Shown here: in pieces, positions 1 through 8,333 of the stretch | Layout: every line of letters begins with the position of its first letter | Position numbering within the stretch: the first letter of the stretch is position 1 | NCBI GenBank assembly: GCA_038064395.1 | Contig: JBBTTE010000003.1 | Location: 372,001-436,000, forward strand | Reading direction: 5' to 3' | Length of the DNA: 64,000 nucleotides | From: JBBTTE01 sp038064395 | Lineage (GTDB): Bacteria; Patescibacteriota; Saccharimonadia; Saccharimonadales; UBA4665 | The notes under the pieces: generated by a model | Seen by the model: the letters and a program-made list of their open reading frames with translations, nothing else | Told to the model about the DNA's origin: nothing | The model's database searches: none | Translations under genes and position numbers: made by a program

Positions 1-129
1 TAGAACCTGAGGTAGTGTTTGCATAGTGGACATTATTATTACGCACTAACATTAAAAAACTATTAAATCCCAAGTTTTTCGAATAATATCAGAATATAGC
101 CAATATGTCCATACCTTTTTATAATATTT

Positions 130-726
130 TTACTTCAAGTCGAAACGAGACTGAACTTCGTGCCAGTTAACTACATGCCACCATGCCTTAATGTAGTCGG
201 CGCGCTTGTAGGTGTAGTCGAGGTAGTAGGCGTGTTCCCAGACGTCTAGTCCTAGGAGTGGGGCTGGTCCGCCACTGTTGAGGGGTGAATCTTGGTTAGG
301 TGTGGTGACTATGGATAGATCTGGCTGTAGCCATGCCCAGCCGCTGCCGAAGACAGCTAGGGCTTTGGCTTCAAAGGCGTCCATGAATCCCTGATAATCG
401 CCGTACTTGGCCTTGAGAGCGTCAGCAAGAGCGCCTGTTGGTTCTACGCCGCCGTCTGGTGACATGAACTTCCAGAACAGAGTGTGGTTGTAGTGTCCAC
501 CTCCGTGATTACGTACAACACCACGAACTGACTCTGGAACTGCATCTAGATTGCTGATAAGTTCCTCAAGCGATTTGCCCTCGAGCTCGGGTGTCTTCTC
601 GATAGCGCCGTTCAGTTTGTCGACATAGGTCTGATGGTGCTTGCTGTGATGCAGCTCCATGATGTCCTTGCTTATGTATTTGCCGAATGCGCTGTAATCG
701 TAGTCTAGATCTGGTAGCGTGAACAT
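130..726 (-). CDS. sodA: Superoxide dismutase, Mn type
   Basis: This is a 198-aa cytosolic superoxide dismutase, the usual length of the Fe/Mn family, which converts superoxide to peroxide and oxygen. The metal ligands are visible: a His in the MELHHSKHH helix, a His in NHTLFW, and the Asp and His of DVWEHAYY. The Gly in HGGGHYNHT and the Gln in TPNQDSPL are the Mn-enzyme pattern by family knowledge; actual metal use is inferred. AGAGGG lies 6 nt before the ATG, so this gene has a normal ribosome binding site. It stands alone and diverges from the gene at 835. It fits the aerobic lifestyle implied by the bo3 oxidase genes. Confidence 0.95.
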   Translation of the reverse strand: MFTLPDLDYDYSAFGKYISKDIMELHHSKHHQTYVDKLNGAIEKTPELEGKSLEELISNLDAVPESVRGVVRNHGGGHYNHTLFWKFMSPDGGVEPTGALADALKAKYGDYQGFMDAFEAKALAVFGSGWAWLQPDLSIVTTPNQDSPLNSGGPAPLLGLDVWEHAYYLDYTYKRADYIKAWWHVVNWHEVQSRFDLK

Positions 727-797
727 TTTGTACCCTCTTTATCTTCGATCTTATTGTAGCCCTTACTGATAACCCAGTCCAGACTCCCCTATAACTG

Positions 798-826
798 TTG
801 ATAGTCTAGATGGGGGAGAGTATAAT
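798..826 (+). promoter_or_regulatory. Sigma-70-type promoter of the gene at 835
   Basis: A TTGATA box (798-803) and a perfect TATAAT box (821-826) are separated by 17 nt. The ATG follows only 8 nt after the -10 box, so the transcript would begin at or within a few bases of the start codon. No ribosome binding site is present. This is one of the clearest leaderless-type promoters in the window. Confidence 0.7.
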
Positions 827-834
827 ACTCGGTT

Positions 835-1089
835 ATGACTATAGAATCTCCAACCCCACAACCTACTAACGATCCTAACGCTCCAGCTCCATATGATGCA
901 GACGCGGCCGCGGCCGCAGCAGAAGCTGAAGGTATGATTGCGCCCCAAACAGCAGCTGAGCAACTTGCCGCTCCACCACAGTCTACTGTTCCGCCCGTAG
1001 AGACTGCGTCAGCAATCACCCCTGAGGAAGAAATTGCTCGCATGGAAGGCGAAGGCGGCGTACAGCAAGAACAGAAACCCGCCGCTTAA
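835..1089 (+). CDS. Small acidic Pro/Ala-rich protein of unknown function
   Basis: I do not recognise this 84-aa protein. It is rich in Pro, Ala and Glu, has an alanine run near residues 23-31, and has neither a signal peptide nor a membrane segment, so it is probably disordered. The coding assignment rests on the consensus promoter placed 8 nt before the ATG and on an uninterrupted frame. An antisense frame of similar length overlaps it but has no promoter or ribosome binding site. It is probably a separate transcription unit from the ATP-citrate lyase genes downstream, which have their own -10 box. Confidence 0.6.
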   Translation: MTIESPTPQPTNDPNAPAPYDADAAAAAAEAEGMIAPQTAAEQLAAPPQSTVPPVETASAITPEEEIARMEGEGGVQQEQKPAA

Positions 1090-1162
1090 CTTAAGCCAAC
1101 GGCCAATTACTGTAAGCCTTTTCAGCTAGAATCACATCTGTAATTCTGCTATCATTAAGCTA

Positions 1163-2353
1163 ATGCCTCGCCAGAAACTTTCCGAATATCGCTCCAAGGT
1201 CATTATCTCTGAAGCTCTCGAGCTGACATATAATGGTTGGTCGATTGACGCCAGCAAAGACGTGTCGTCTCAGCTGTCCAAGGTTCACTCAGACGCCAGC
1301 GAATATGTCGTCAAGGTCGACGAAGGTGTTAAAGGTCGGTTCAAGAAGGGCCTAGTTCTGCTTAATGTCGCTCACGGCGAGCTTAGCGAGGCTGTCGCCA
1401 GCTTGACCGCCAAGGGTTACAGCAAGTTCATCATTGAGCCGCAAGTTGGCCATGATCAATCTAGTGAACGCTATATAAGCCTGATTTCTGAACGTACAGG
1501 CCTGTCGATTAAGTACACGGCCAGCGGCGGCGTTGATGTCGAGTCTCACGTTGATAGTATTCAGACCGTTGAGGTTAAGTCCGACATTAACTGGGACAAC
1601 TTAGCTACCGAAACAGGCATCAGCAGCAAGCATTTACAGCGCCTAGTCGAAGCGTTTAATGATAATTATTTTGTGTTTCTAGAAATAAACCCTTACTTAG
1701 CCGGTGAATCAGGACTACAAGTTCTGGATGCCGCAGTTGAAGTTGACGATGCTGGCGAGTTCTTCGTAGATAGCTGGAATGATACTGACTTCCGTCGCCA
1801 CGCCAGCCAAGACCTGACTGAGGAGGAGCTGACGGTTCACGAACTCAACGCCAACTCACCAGCTTCTTTCAATCTTAGCGTTCTCGAGCCCAATGGTTCT
1901 ATCTTCTTATTGTTATCCGGCGGCGGCGCCAGTGTAGTTGTGGCCGATGAGATTTATAACCAAGGTTATGGCAAGCAGCTAGCCAATTACGGCGAATATA
2001 GCGGTAACCCCAACACCGAAGAGACCTATGTGTACACCAAGGCTGTGCTTCAGCTTCTTATTAAGTCCACTGCCGAGCGCAAAGTCGTCTTCATCGGTGG
2101 TGCGGTGGCCAACTTCACCGATATTGCCAAGACCTTTGCTGGTGTAATTCACGCCATCGATGATGTTGCTGATCAACTGATTGCCCAGCATGTTAAGTTC
2201 TATGTCCGGCGCGGTGGTCCTAATCAAGAAGAGGGCTTGGGACAGATCGAGGCTCTCCTTACCAGGCACGGCTTGCTCGGTGCAGTTCATAGTCCTGCGA
2301 CGCCTCTCACTGTCGCTGTCAACGAAGCTTTGCAGGAGGTTGCCAATGTCTAA
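1163..2353 (+). CDS. aclB: ATP-citrate lyase, ATP-grasp/citrate-binding (N-terminal-type) subunit
   Basis: This 396-aa protein matches the small subunit of split ATP-citrate lyases, which is about 400 aa in green sulfur bacteria and plants. Residues 1-220 form the ATP-grasp-like part. Residues 240-390 form the citrate-binding domain, with conserved stretches LLLSGGGASVVVAD, ANYGEYSGNPN, GGAVANFTDIA and YVRRGGPNQEEGL. With its partner at 2346 it should cleave citrate, using ATP and CoA, to acetyl-CoA and oxaloacetate. A TATCAT box ends 7 nt before the ATG, so the start looks leaderless. Subunit letters differ between organisms, so the symbol is provisional. Confidence 0.9.
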   Translation: MPRQKLSEYRSKVIISEALELTYNGWSIDASKDVSSQLSKVHSDASEYVVKVDEGVKGRFKKGLVLLNVAHGELSEAVASLTAKGYSKFIIEPQVGHDQSSERYISLISERTGLSIKYTASGGVDVESHVDSIQTVEVKSDINWDNLATETGISSKHLQRLVEAFNDNYFVFLEINPYLAGESGLQVLDAAVEVDDAGEFFVDSWNDTDFRRHASQDLTEEELTVHELNANSPASFNLSVLEPNGSIFLLLSGGGASVVVADEIYNQGYGKQLANYGEYSGNPNTEETYVYTKAVLQLLIKSTAERKVVFIGGAVANFTDIAKTFAGVIHAIDDVADQLIAQHVKFYVRRGGPNQEEGLGQIEALLTRHGLLGAVHSPATPLTVAVNEALQEVANV

Positions 2354-4121
2354 CTTCGACCTAAGAGGCCTCAAGGCTTCAATCATCTGTCTCGGCAGCC
2401 ACCCTGGTATTATCCAGTCAATGCTTGACTACAACTTCTGCATCGGCCAGGATAAGCCAAACATTATTGCCATCGTTGGCAGCGGTCGCAAGCAAGAACG
2501 CTACTTCTGGGGTCACGAAGAGATAATCGTCAAAGTGTACAGTAAGCTCGGCTCAATTCCGCAGAGGCAGCGGGAGCAAGCTACGGCCGTACTCAACGTC
2601 CAGTCTGCCCGTCGGGTTCTTAGCAGTATGCAAGATGCCTTCAAGCTGCTGCCCAATCTTAAGGTGGCCAATGTCTTCGCCGAGCAAGTTCCTGAGGCTC
2701 ACGCGCTGCTAGTTGCTGCTGAGGCTCGCGAGGCCGGTGTTCTAGTTACTGGACCAGCTTCTGTCGGTCTACTTATACCGGGCGTCATCAAGCTTGGTGC
2801 AATCGGCGGCACGCAGTACCCGCAGCTTGTAGCGGCTGGCATCTTCACTCCTGGCGATACGGCGGTTGTTTCTACCTCTGGCGGTATGGTCAACGAGTTG
2901 ATTCACACTGTTACTAGTAGCGGACTCGGAATTTCCTTTGCCGTAGCGCTTGGTGGTGATCGTAATCCTATTACCACACCAGCCGAGGCTTTCTTGATCG
3001 CGCAGGCTGATGACCAGACTAAGCAAATCGTATACTTCGGTGAGCTTGGTGGCGAAGATGAATACGAAATCGCCGACCTTATCACGCAGGGCAAAGTCAC
3101 CAAGCCAGTTATCGCCTATATTGCTGGCACAGTGGCAGAGCTATTCGCCGAGCCACCACAATTCGGTCACGCTAAGGCCATGGCCTCGAAGGACCGCGAA
3201 ACGGCTAGAGCCAAGAAGGACGTATTAAGAAATGCCGGCGCCCGCGTTATTGACGTGTTCGCTGACTTAAGTTCGGAGTTATCCATGGACAATTCAATCG
3301 ATCACAAGTCCCAATCATTCAGTCCTATCAACAAGCGAAGCAAGAGTCTGATCATCAGTCGGATCTCTGGCGATATTAACGGCGATGTTCAGTTACTCGG
3401 CAAGGATCTATTAACGACTGTCGAGAACAACAGCTTGGCCGGTCTATATATTTCATTGCTGCTCGGCCACCAAGTCGAATCACCAAAGGTCATCGCATAT
3501 GCCGATTATATCTTCCGATTGCTCAGCGACCATGGTCCATATGTTTCTGGTGCTGTTAACACCATTATTTCGGCGCGAGCTGGTAAGGATCTTGCCTCTA
3601 GTCTAGCCACAGGAATACTGACTATTGGTCCAAGGTTCGGCGGGGCTGTGAATGCTGGCGCCGGCGCATGGCTGCTAGGCGCAACTAGTGGGCAAACACC
3701 TAAGGCTTTTGTAGCCAGCTTCAAGGCAAACGGCGGAATCATTCCTGGCATTGGTCACAAGAAGTATCGTATCGACTCCCCTGATCCGCGTGTTAACGGT
3801 CTCGTTAAGCAGTTCGGCGGCAACAGTAATGGCGATCGATATCTTAAGTTTGCCCAAGGTGTAGAAGCCATAACTACTTCTAAGAAAGGCAACTTAATCC
3901 TTAACGTTGACGGTGCAATCGGTGCAATTATGCTTGATCTACTGGAGTCGGAGCTCGGCTATGATCATGACAAGTTGCAAGAGCTAGTCGATATTGAATT
4001 CTTCAACGCCGTATTCATACTTAGTCGTTCGGCTGGCTTTATGGCGCATTACCTAGACCAACGTCGGCACGATGAAGGTCTGCTGCGCCTTAGTGATAAC
4101 GAGATAACCTACATTCCCTAA
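2346..4121 (+). CDS. aclA: ATP-citrate lyase, CoA-ligase/citrate-synthase (C-terminal-type) subunit
   Basis: This is the large, catalytic subunit of ATP-citrate lyase, 591 aa. The N-terminal half is succinyl-CoA-synthetase-alpha-like and carries the phosphohistidine site in PPQFGHAKA. The C-terminal half is citrate-synthase-like, with GPYVSGAVNTI, GILTIGPRFGGAVN, GGIIPGIGHKK and LNVDGAIGAIMLDLL, ending in the family-typical ITYIP. The start at 2346 is chosen because AGGAGG lies 6 nt upstream and the ATG overlaps the previous stop by 8 nt; a longer open frame reaching back to 2181 is only a shadow of the upstream gene. The overlap implies translational coupling of the two subunits. Confidence 0.92.
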   Translation: MSNFDLRGLKASIICLGSHPGIIQSMLDYNFCIGQDKPNIIAIVGSGRKQERYFWGHEEIIVKVYSKLGSIPQRQREQATAVLNVQSARRVLSSMQDAFKLLPNLKVANVFAEQVPEAHALLVAAEAREAGVLVTGPASVGLLIPGVIKLGAIGGTQYPQLVAAGIFTPGDTAVVSTSGGMVNELIHTVTSSGLGISFAVALGGDRNPITTPAEAFLIAQADDQTKQIVYFGELGGEDEYEIADLITQGKVTKPVIAYIAGTVAELFAEPPQFGHAKAMASKDRETARAKKDVLRNAGARVIDVFADLSSELSMDNSIDHKSQSFSPINKRSKSLIISRISGDINGDVQLLGKDLLTTVENNSLAGLYISLLLGHQVESPKVIAYADYIFRLLSDHGPYVSGAVNTIISARAGKDLASSLATGILTIGPRFGGAVNAGAGAWLLGATSGQTPKAFVASFKANGGIIPGIGHKKYRIDSPDPRVNGLVKQFGGNSNGDRYLKFAQGVEAITTSKKGNLILNVDGAIGAIMLDLLESELGYDHDKLQELVDIEFFNAVFILSRSAGFMAHYLDQRRHDEGLLRLSDNEITYIP

Positions 4122-4125
4122 GACT

Positions 4126-5424
4126 ATGAGCAGAGAACTTTTCGGTACCGATGGCGTCAGAGGGCTAGCAGGTAAGTACCCACTTGATGATGAGGGTGCA
4201 GTAAGTATTGGTCGAGCAGTTGGAGCTCTATTCGCCGAAGCAGAGCAGAGAATTATTATTGCTGGCGACCCACGCGAATCATCAATTGATCTTGTGGAGT
4301 CACTAACCAAGGGTCTTATAGAGCAAGGTGTTAATGTGACTAATGTAGGCGTAATTCCGACTCCGGGGTTGGCGTATCTGACTCGAGAAGGCGATGAATT
4401 TGTAGCTGGCGTTATGGTAACTGCGAGCCACAATCCGTACGAGTACAATGGCGTCAAAGTCTTCGACGCAAATGGCGACAAACTATCTGACGAAACCGAA
4501 GCCAAACTCAACGGTCTTATTGAGGACGGTACTCCCGACCGCGGGCAGGGTGAAGCTAGCCAAGACGATCAACTTATCAAGACATACGAAGACTTCTTAG
4601 TTAATAGTGCCGAAGGGTTGAATCTTAATGGCATGGCTCTAGCGATTGACTCGGCTAATGGCGCGGCTAGTGGCATAGCGGAGAGGGTATTTAGCCATCT
4701 GGGCGCACAAGTGACTGCGCTTTCCGATAGCCCCGACGGACGTAATATCAATGACAAATGTGGTGCAACCAATACCGCTGCTCTCGAGGAGACAGTGAAG
4801 GTTAACAAGTTAAGTATTGGTATTGCTCTAGATGGCGACGCCGATCGTCTGATGCTGGTCGATGAACAAGGCAGGCAAGTTAACGGCGATTATATTCTCT
4901 ACATTCTGGCAGTTGCTCGAAAGCTTAATGGCGTAGTGGCGACTGTTATGAGTAATCTGGGTTTCGAACAGTCTCTGGCCAAGCAGGATATCGAACTCGA
5001 TCGTGTGAATGTTGGCGATAGGTACGTACTTGAAGGCCTAGCTAGTAGTGGCTTCAAACTTGGTGGTGAGCAATCGGGTCACATTATCCTACCCGAGTTA
5101 TTGGCAACAGGTGACGGAATGCTAGCAGCTGTACAAATTGTAAGAGTATTGGCCGCAAGTGGTAAGTCTCTGGCCGATTGGCGTGACGAGGTCACGATGC
5201 TACCGCAAGCCCTAGTTAACATTGCCCTACCCGACAAGGCACGTCTAGATCAGCCTGAAGTTAAGAGCTTCGTCGAAGGGCAAACTACCCAACTAGCTGG
5301 TAATGGCCGAATTCTTATAAGACCGTCTGGTACCGAGCCATTGGCAAGAGTTATGGTAGAGGCACCCGACGCGCAAGCACTGGCAACCAAGATTGCTGAT
5401 AGGTTAGAGGAGTTGGTGGCTTAA
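4126..5424 (+). CDS. glmM: Phosphoglucosamine mutase
   Basis: This 432-aa enzyme converts glucosamine-6-phosphate to glucosamine-1-phosphate for UDP-GlcNAc and peptidoglycan synthesis. All four alpha-D-phosphohexomutase signatures are visible: the phosphoserine loop in VTASHNPYEYNG, the metal loop DGDADRLM, the sugar-binding GGEQSGHII, and the phosphate-binding RPSGTEPLARVM. The N-terminal LFGTDGVRG is typical of GlmM rather than of phosphomannomutases. It begins 4 nt after the ATP-citrate lyase stop and is followed directly by the next ORF, so it belongs to the same run of genes. The length is normal for the family. Confidence 0.93.
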   Translation: MSRELFGTDGVRGLAGKYPLDDEGAVSIGRAVGALFAEAEQRIIIAGDPRESSIDLVESLTKGLIEQGVNVTNVGVIPTPGLAYLTREGDEFVAGVMVTASHNPYEYNGVKVFDANGDKLSDETEAKLNGLIEDGTPDRGQGEASQDDQLIKTYEDFLVNSAEGLNLNGMALAIDSANGAASGIAERVFSHLGAQVTALSDSPDGRNINDKCGATNTAALEETVKVNKLSIGIALDGDADRLMLVDEQGRQVNGDYILYILAVARKLNGVVATVMSNLGFEQSLAKQDIELDRVNVGDRYVLEGLASSGFKLGGEQSGHIILPELLATGDGMLAAVQIVRVLAASGKSLADWRDEVTMLPQALVNIALPDKARLDQPEVKSFVEGQTTQLAGNGRILIRPSGTEPLARVMVEAPDAQALATKIADRLEELVA

Positions 5425-6093
5425 ATGACCAGCTTCCCAACCAGCCTAGAACCGGTCACCAGGTTACTTCCACTAGATAGCATGGGTGCCAACAATATGC
5501 AGGTTGCTCAGAAGTTATCCGAAAGAGGTTATGAAGTTCGTGTGGGATTAACGCCCGAACTGGCTGATCAGATAGAAGTTATGGCTCGCGAAACCAGCAT
5601 CCGAGAATTCTGCCCTAATGATTCAGGTGGTCGTTTCGCTGATCGGGCTTCGATGGAGCTATGGCTGTCGAAGCAACGAGCAACATTTGTTCTTATCAAC
5701 AAAATACACGAGAACGAGGATGACCTTAGACTAGTTGGTTATGGTTGGGTAGGCCTTGGAACTAGTCCTCATGTCCACGGTGGCGAAACAACTTTTGCTC
5801 TGCGAGTTGGTGAGGCTGGCCAAGGACAGGGTCTGGCAACACCTTTTGCGCAGCTTATTATTGCGGGCTCGGCGGCTATCTATGGAGCCCGCAATATGTG
5901 GCTAGAGACCTGGCAATCTAACGCAGCAGCGGTACATGTCTACCACAAAGTTGGCTTTGTAGACGTCAACCAAGAACCGTCCGAAAGACCAGCTAATAAT
6001 GGAGATAGAGTGCCCGATGTCAGACTCTATATGTCGTTCCCTAACGAATCTTTGCCAACCATAAATGACGCCGCTTTATCTAGCGATTCTTGA
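5425..6093 (+). CDS. GNAT-family N-acetyltransferase
   Basis: This 222-aa protein has a GNAT acetyl-CoA-binding motif, VGEAGQGQGLATPFAQLII, at about residues 130-150. A conserved-looking ETWQSNAAAVHVYHKVGF segment follows, the usual C-terminal GNAT signature in which a Tyr near the end acts as acid. The substrate cannot be told from sequence. It starts immediately after the glmM stop codon and is probably cotranscribed with it. About 70 N-terminal residues precede the recognisable fold. Its 3' end overlaps the convergent pabB gene by 67 bp. Confidence 0.8.
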   Translation: MTSFPTSLEPVTRLLPLDSMGANNMQVAQKLSERGYEVRVGLTPELADQIEVMARETSIREFCPNDSGGRFADRASMELWLSKQRATFVLINKIHENEDDLRLVGYGWVGLGTSPHVHGGETTFALRVGEAGQGQGLATPFAQLIIAGSAAIYGARNMWLETWQSNAAAVHVYHKVGFVDVNQEPSERPANNGDRVPDVRLYMSFPNESLPTINDAALSSDS

Positions 6094-7295
6094 TACTCGC
6101 TGGCTTGCTTGGAGTCGTGAACGATACCGCCGCCAACTGACAGATATAATTGATTACCCTTCTTGATCACGGTGCGTATGGCTATGTTGCTGTCGAGACT
6201 GCCGTCAGGCTGGACTGTGAATATTGAGCCAGTATAGAGTCCGCGCCTTTTGACCTCCAGCTCATCAATAATTTCTATAGCTCGTTTCTTGGGGCAGCCA
6301 GTTATCGATCCACCGGGTGAAACATGAGTTAGTGCACCCATCGGGCTAATATCTGCCCTCAAGCTGCCCTGAATCTCGGAATGGGCATGCCAAAGTGTCG
6401 GGTATGCCCTGAGCACTCTACGGTTAACGACTTTTACACTGCCAGTAGAGCAAATCTCACCAAGGTCATTACGCATCAGATCAGTTATCATATCTAGCTC
6501 GGCTCGCTCTTTGTCATTTGTAAGCAAATCCTCTTCAAGCTCCTTGTCTTCTTCCTTCGTATTGCCACGCGGTCGGGTGCCTTTGATAGGCATGGTCTTG
6601 ATGACGTTACCCTTGACCTGAATAAAGCGTTCTGGTGAGAGACTGAGGATTTCAAACTCACCATCCTCAACGAATGCTTGGAAGTCTGAGCGGCTGGTCT
6701 CTGATAGTGCACAGAACAAGTCTCTGCCACTGGACGTGGTAGCAGCTTCAAGTCTATGGGCCAGATTGATCTGATATACGTCACCAGCAGTTATGTACTT
6801 CTGGACTTTGGCGAAGGCTTGGTCGTATTTAGCTCGCGATTGAACAGGCCGGAAGGCCTGCTCATAAGCTTTTGCTGGTAGTGGCCGAGCTGGCCTATTG
6901 AGTATATGATCAACTTCGCTTGCGAAGCTCACATCCTTGGCGGCTACCAGAGCACCAGTGCTATTGAATTCTAGCCAGTTATCGAAGCTTGCAGCAAATA
7001 CTAATGGCATCGATAGGTCGTCGTCGGTATTTAATGCTACGCAATGCAATGTGGCGCCGAAGTCATATGACAGGTAGCCAATTACTAAGCGCTCCTTAGC
7101 TTGTTGCTGCTTAGCAAAAGCTTCAAGACCAGCAACATAGTCGCCCTTAGGCCGATAAATATCGACCGGATTCCAAGCCAGCTTAGTCTGCCAGCCTTTG
7201 GATGATGTACTTGCCAAGGCGCAAACATGATTTTCGTCAGGCCCCAGTCTAAGCATGACATCAGCTAGCTTAAGATTGGCTAAGTGATTACTCAT
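6027..7295 (-). CDS. pabB: Aminodeoxychorismate synthase component I (PabB)
   Basis: This 422-aa chorismate-binding enzyme makes aminodeoxychorismate from chorismate and ammonia, the first committed step toward the p-aminobenzoate part of folate. PIKGTRPRG carries the Lys that is typical of PabB, where anthranilate synthases have Ala (PIAGT); this residue is the reason for the PabB call. GGSITGCPKKRAIEIIDELE and the C-terminal IRTVIKKG are the other family signatures. The ATG overlaps the pabA stop by 4 nt, so the two subunits are translationally coupled. No pabC-like lyase is in the window. Confidence 0.9.
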   Translation of the reverse strand: MSNHLANLKLADVMLRLGPDENHVCALASTSSKGWQTKLAWNPVDIYRPKGDYVAGLEAFAKQQQAKERLVIGYLSYDFGATLHCVALNTDDDLSMPLVFAASFDNWLEFNSTGALVAAKDVSFASEVDHILNRPARPLPAKAYEQAFRPVQSRAKYDQAFAKVQKYITAGDVYQINLAHRLEAATTSSGRDLFCALSETSRSDFQAFVEDGEFEILSLSPERFIQVKGNVIKTMPIKGTRPRGNTKEEDKELEEDLLTNDKERAELDMITDLMRNDLGEICSTGSVKVVNRRVLRAYPTLWHAHSEIQGSLRADISPMGALTHVSPGGSITGCPKKRAIEIIDELEVKRRGLYTGSIFTVQPDGSLDSNIAIRTVIKKGNQLYLSVGGGIVHDSKQASEYQESLDKAASFMVGKDSLGNDI

Positions 7296-7846
7296 CGTAG
7301 AAAGTTCTCCATAATTGCATCACCGACGTTGGTCATGAATGACTCGGGGTGGAATTGCACTCCATACAAGGGGTGCTGGTCGTGCTGTAAGGCCATAATG
7401 CTGCCGTCCTCGGACCAGGCCGTTCGACTGAACCCATCAGGGATTGTCTCCATGACCAATGAATGGTAACGTGCTGCCGTAAAAGGATTCTCTATGCCCA
7501 AGAACAGGCCAGACTGAGTATGATGTATACGGTCGGTCTTGCCGTGCATTATGCTCGGTGCTGCTACGGTCTTACTACCAAACACTTCGCCAATACACTG
7601 GTGTCCCAAGCAAACCCCAAGTATCGGTATCGACTTGTAGAAGTGCTTAATGACTGCGAGGCTGATGCCGCTATCCGTCGGTCGCTTAGGCCCAGGCGAA
7701 ATAATAATATGACTTGGTTCCATAGTCTTAATATCTTCAATGTCTATTTCGTCGTGCTTGCGAACTTCTACTTCATGACCCAGAGTCGCTACTTGTTGAT
7801 AGAGGTTATAGGTAAAAGAGTCGTAGTTATCAATTATCAGAACCAT
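7292..7846 (-). CDS. pabA: Glutamine amidotransferase subunit of aminodeoxychorismate synthase
   Basis: This 184-aa class I glutamine amidotransferase supplies ammonia to PabB. The catalytic Cys is in LGVCLGHQCIG, and the His and Glu are in VQFHPESF. N-terminal IDNYDSFTYNLYQ is the usual PabA/TrpG opening. The same subunit family can serve anthranilate synthase; the neighbouring enzyme is PabB-like, so folate is the better guess. It begins 4 nt after the 160-aa gene upstream and overlaps pabB by 4 nt, so it sits in the middle of a tight operon. Confidence 0.92.
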   Translation of the reverse strand: MVLIIDNYDSFTYNLYQQVATLGHEVEVRKHDEIDIEDIKTMEPSHIIISPGPKRPTDSGISLAVIKHFYKSIPILGVCLGHQCIGEVFGSKTVAAPSIMHGKTDRIHHTQSGLFLGIENPFTAARYHSLVMETIPDGFSRTAWSEDGSIMALQHDQHPLYGVQFHPESFMTNVGDAIMENFLR

Positions 7847-7850
7847 TTAG

Positions 7851-8333
7851 TTAGATGCTTTCGATAAACTTGGTCAGTAGTTCGAGTCTGATAATCTGCT
7901 CTTCGCTTAACTGGTCTTCGGCGTCTGGCCAGATAACTTCTGGGCTGTAGGTCTCTAATATTTCGGCATAAGGCAAATTGTTAGGTCCGACGAAGATTGT
8001 TACGGCAACTACTGTTGCAAATTGTGTGTTGCCGAACTGTCGCGCGAATTCCAGCGGTATTAGCCTCATTTCGGCAGCTTGCTGGTTGCGAGTGAACTCT
8101 ATGCCATGATCACGAAAGGTCTTGCCAATTGATTTGCCAGACAGAACGTCTTGATGTGCTGCCTCAAACTCACGGGCTCCAGCACTATCGAACTCAACCA
8201 AGGATATCTCGAGCGTTTGTCCGGTTGATAGAGCACGGGTCTGGATAATACGTGTCTCGTCATTGTGGTGCAATACATCAATTTCGGTTGGACCGAATTG
8301 TAGCTCTAAGATGTCACTCGAGAGGGCGCTCAT
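7851..8333 (-). CDS. Unknown protein, possible chorismate-lyase/UTRA-like fold
   Basis: This 160-aa protein lies between an ExoD-like gene and pabA and overlaps the former by 1 nt (TAATG). I do not recognise it with certainty. Its layout recalls the chorismate lyase/UTRA fold: a charged strand with RALSTG, then SGKSIGKTF, then the C-terminal LPYAEILETYSPEVI, which resembles the strand holding the catalytic Glu of UbiC-type chorismate lyases. The Arg expected in the first active-site strand is not obvious. Chorismate use would suit its pabAB neighbours and the quinone-dependent oxidase elsewhere in the window, but this is inference. Confidence 0.4.
   Translation of the reverse strand: MSALSSDILELQFGPTEIDVLHHNDETRIIQTRALSTGQTLEISLVEFDSAGAREFEAAHQDVLSGKSIGKTFRDHGIEFTRNQQAAEMRLIPLEFARQFGNTQFATVVAVTIFVGPNNLPYAEILETYSPEVIWPDAEDQLSEEQIIRLELLTKFIESI

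Noticed and set aside
903..922. GC-rich repeat gcggccgcggccgc
   Set aside because: It encodes an alanine run in the small acidic protein and has no other partner in the window.
763..1043. Two antisense frames over the small gene at 835
   Set aside because: They are Ser/Ala- or Cys/Arg-rich shadow frames without promoter or ribosome binding site, while the plus-strand frame has a consensus promoter at the right distance.
2181..2345. Upstream extension of the large ATP-citrate lyase subunit to 646 aa
   Set aside because: The extra 55 codons lie inside the small-subunit gene in another frame and have no family similarity; AGGAGG before 2346 marks the real start.
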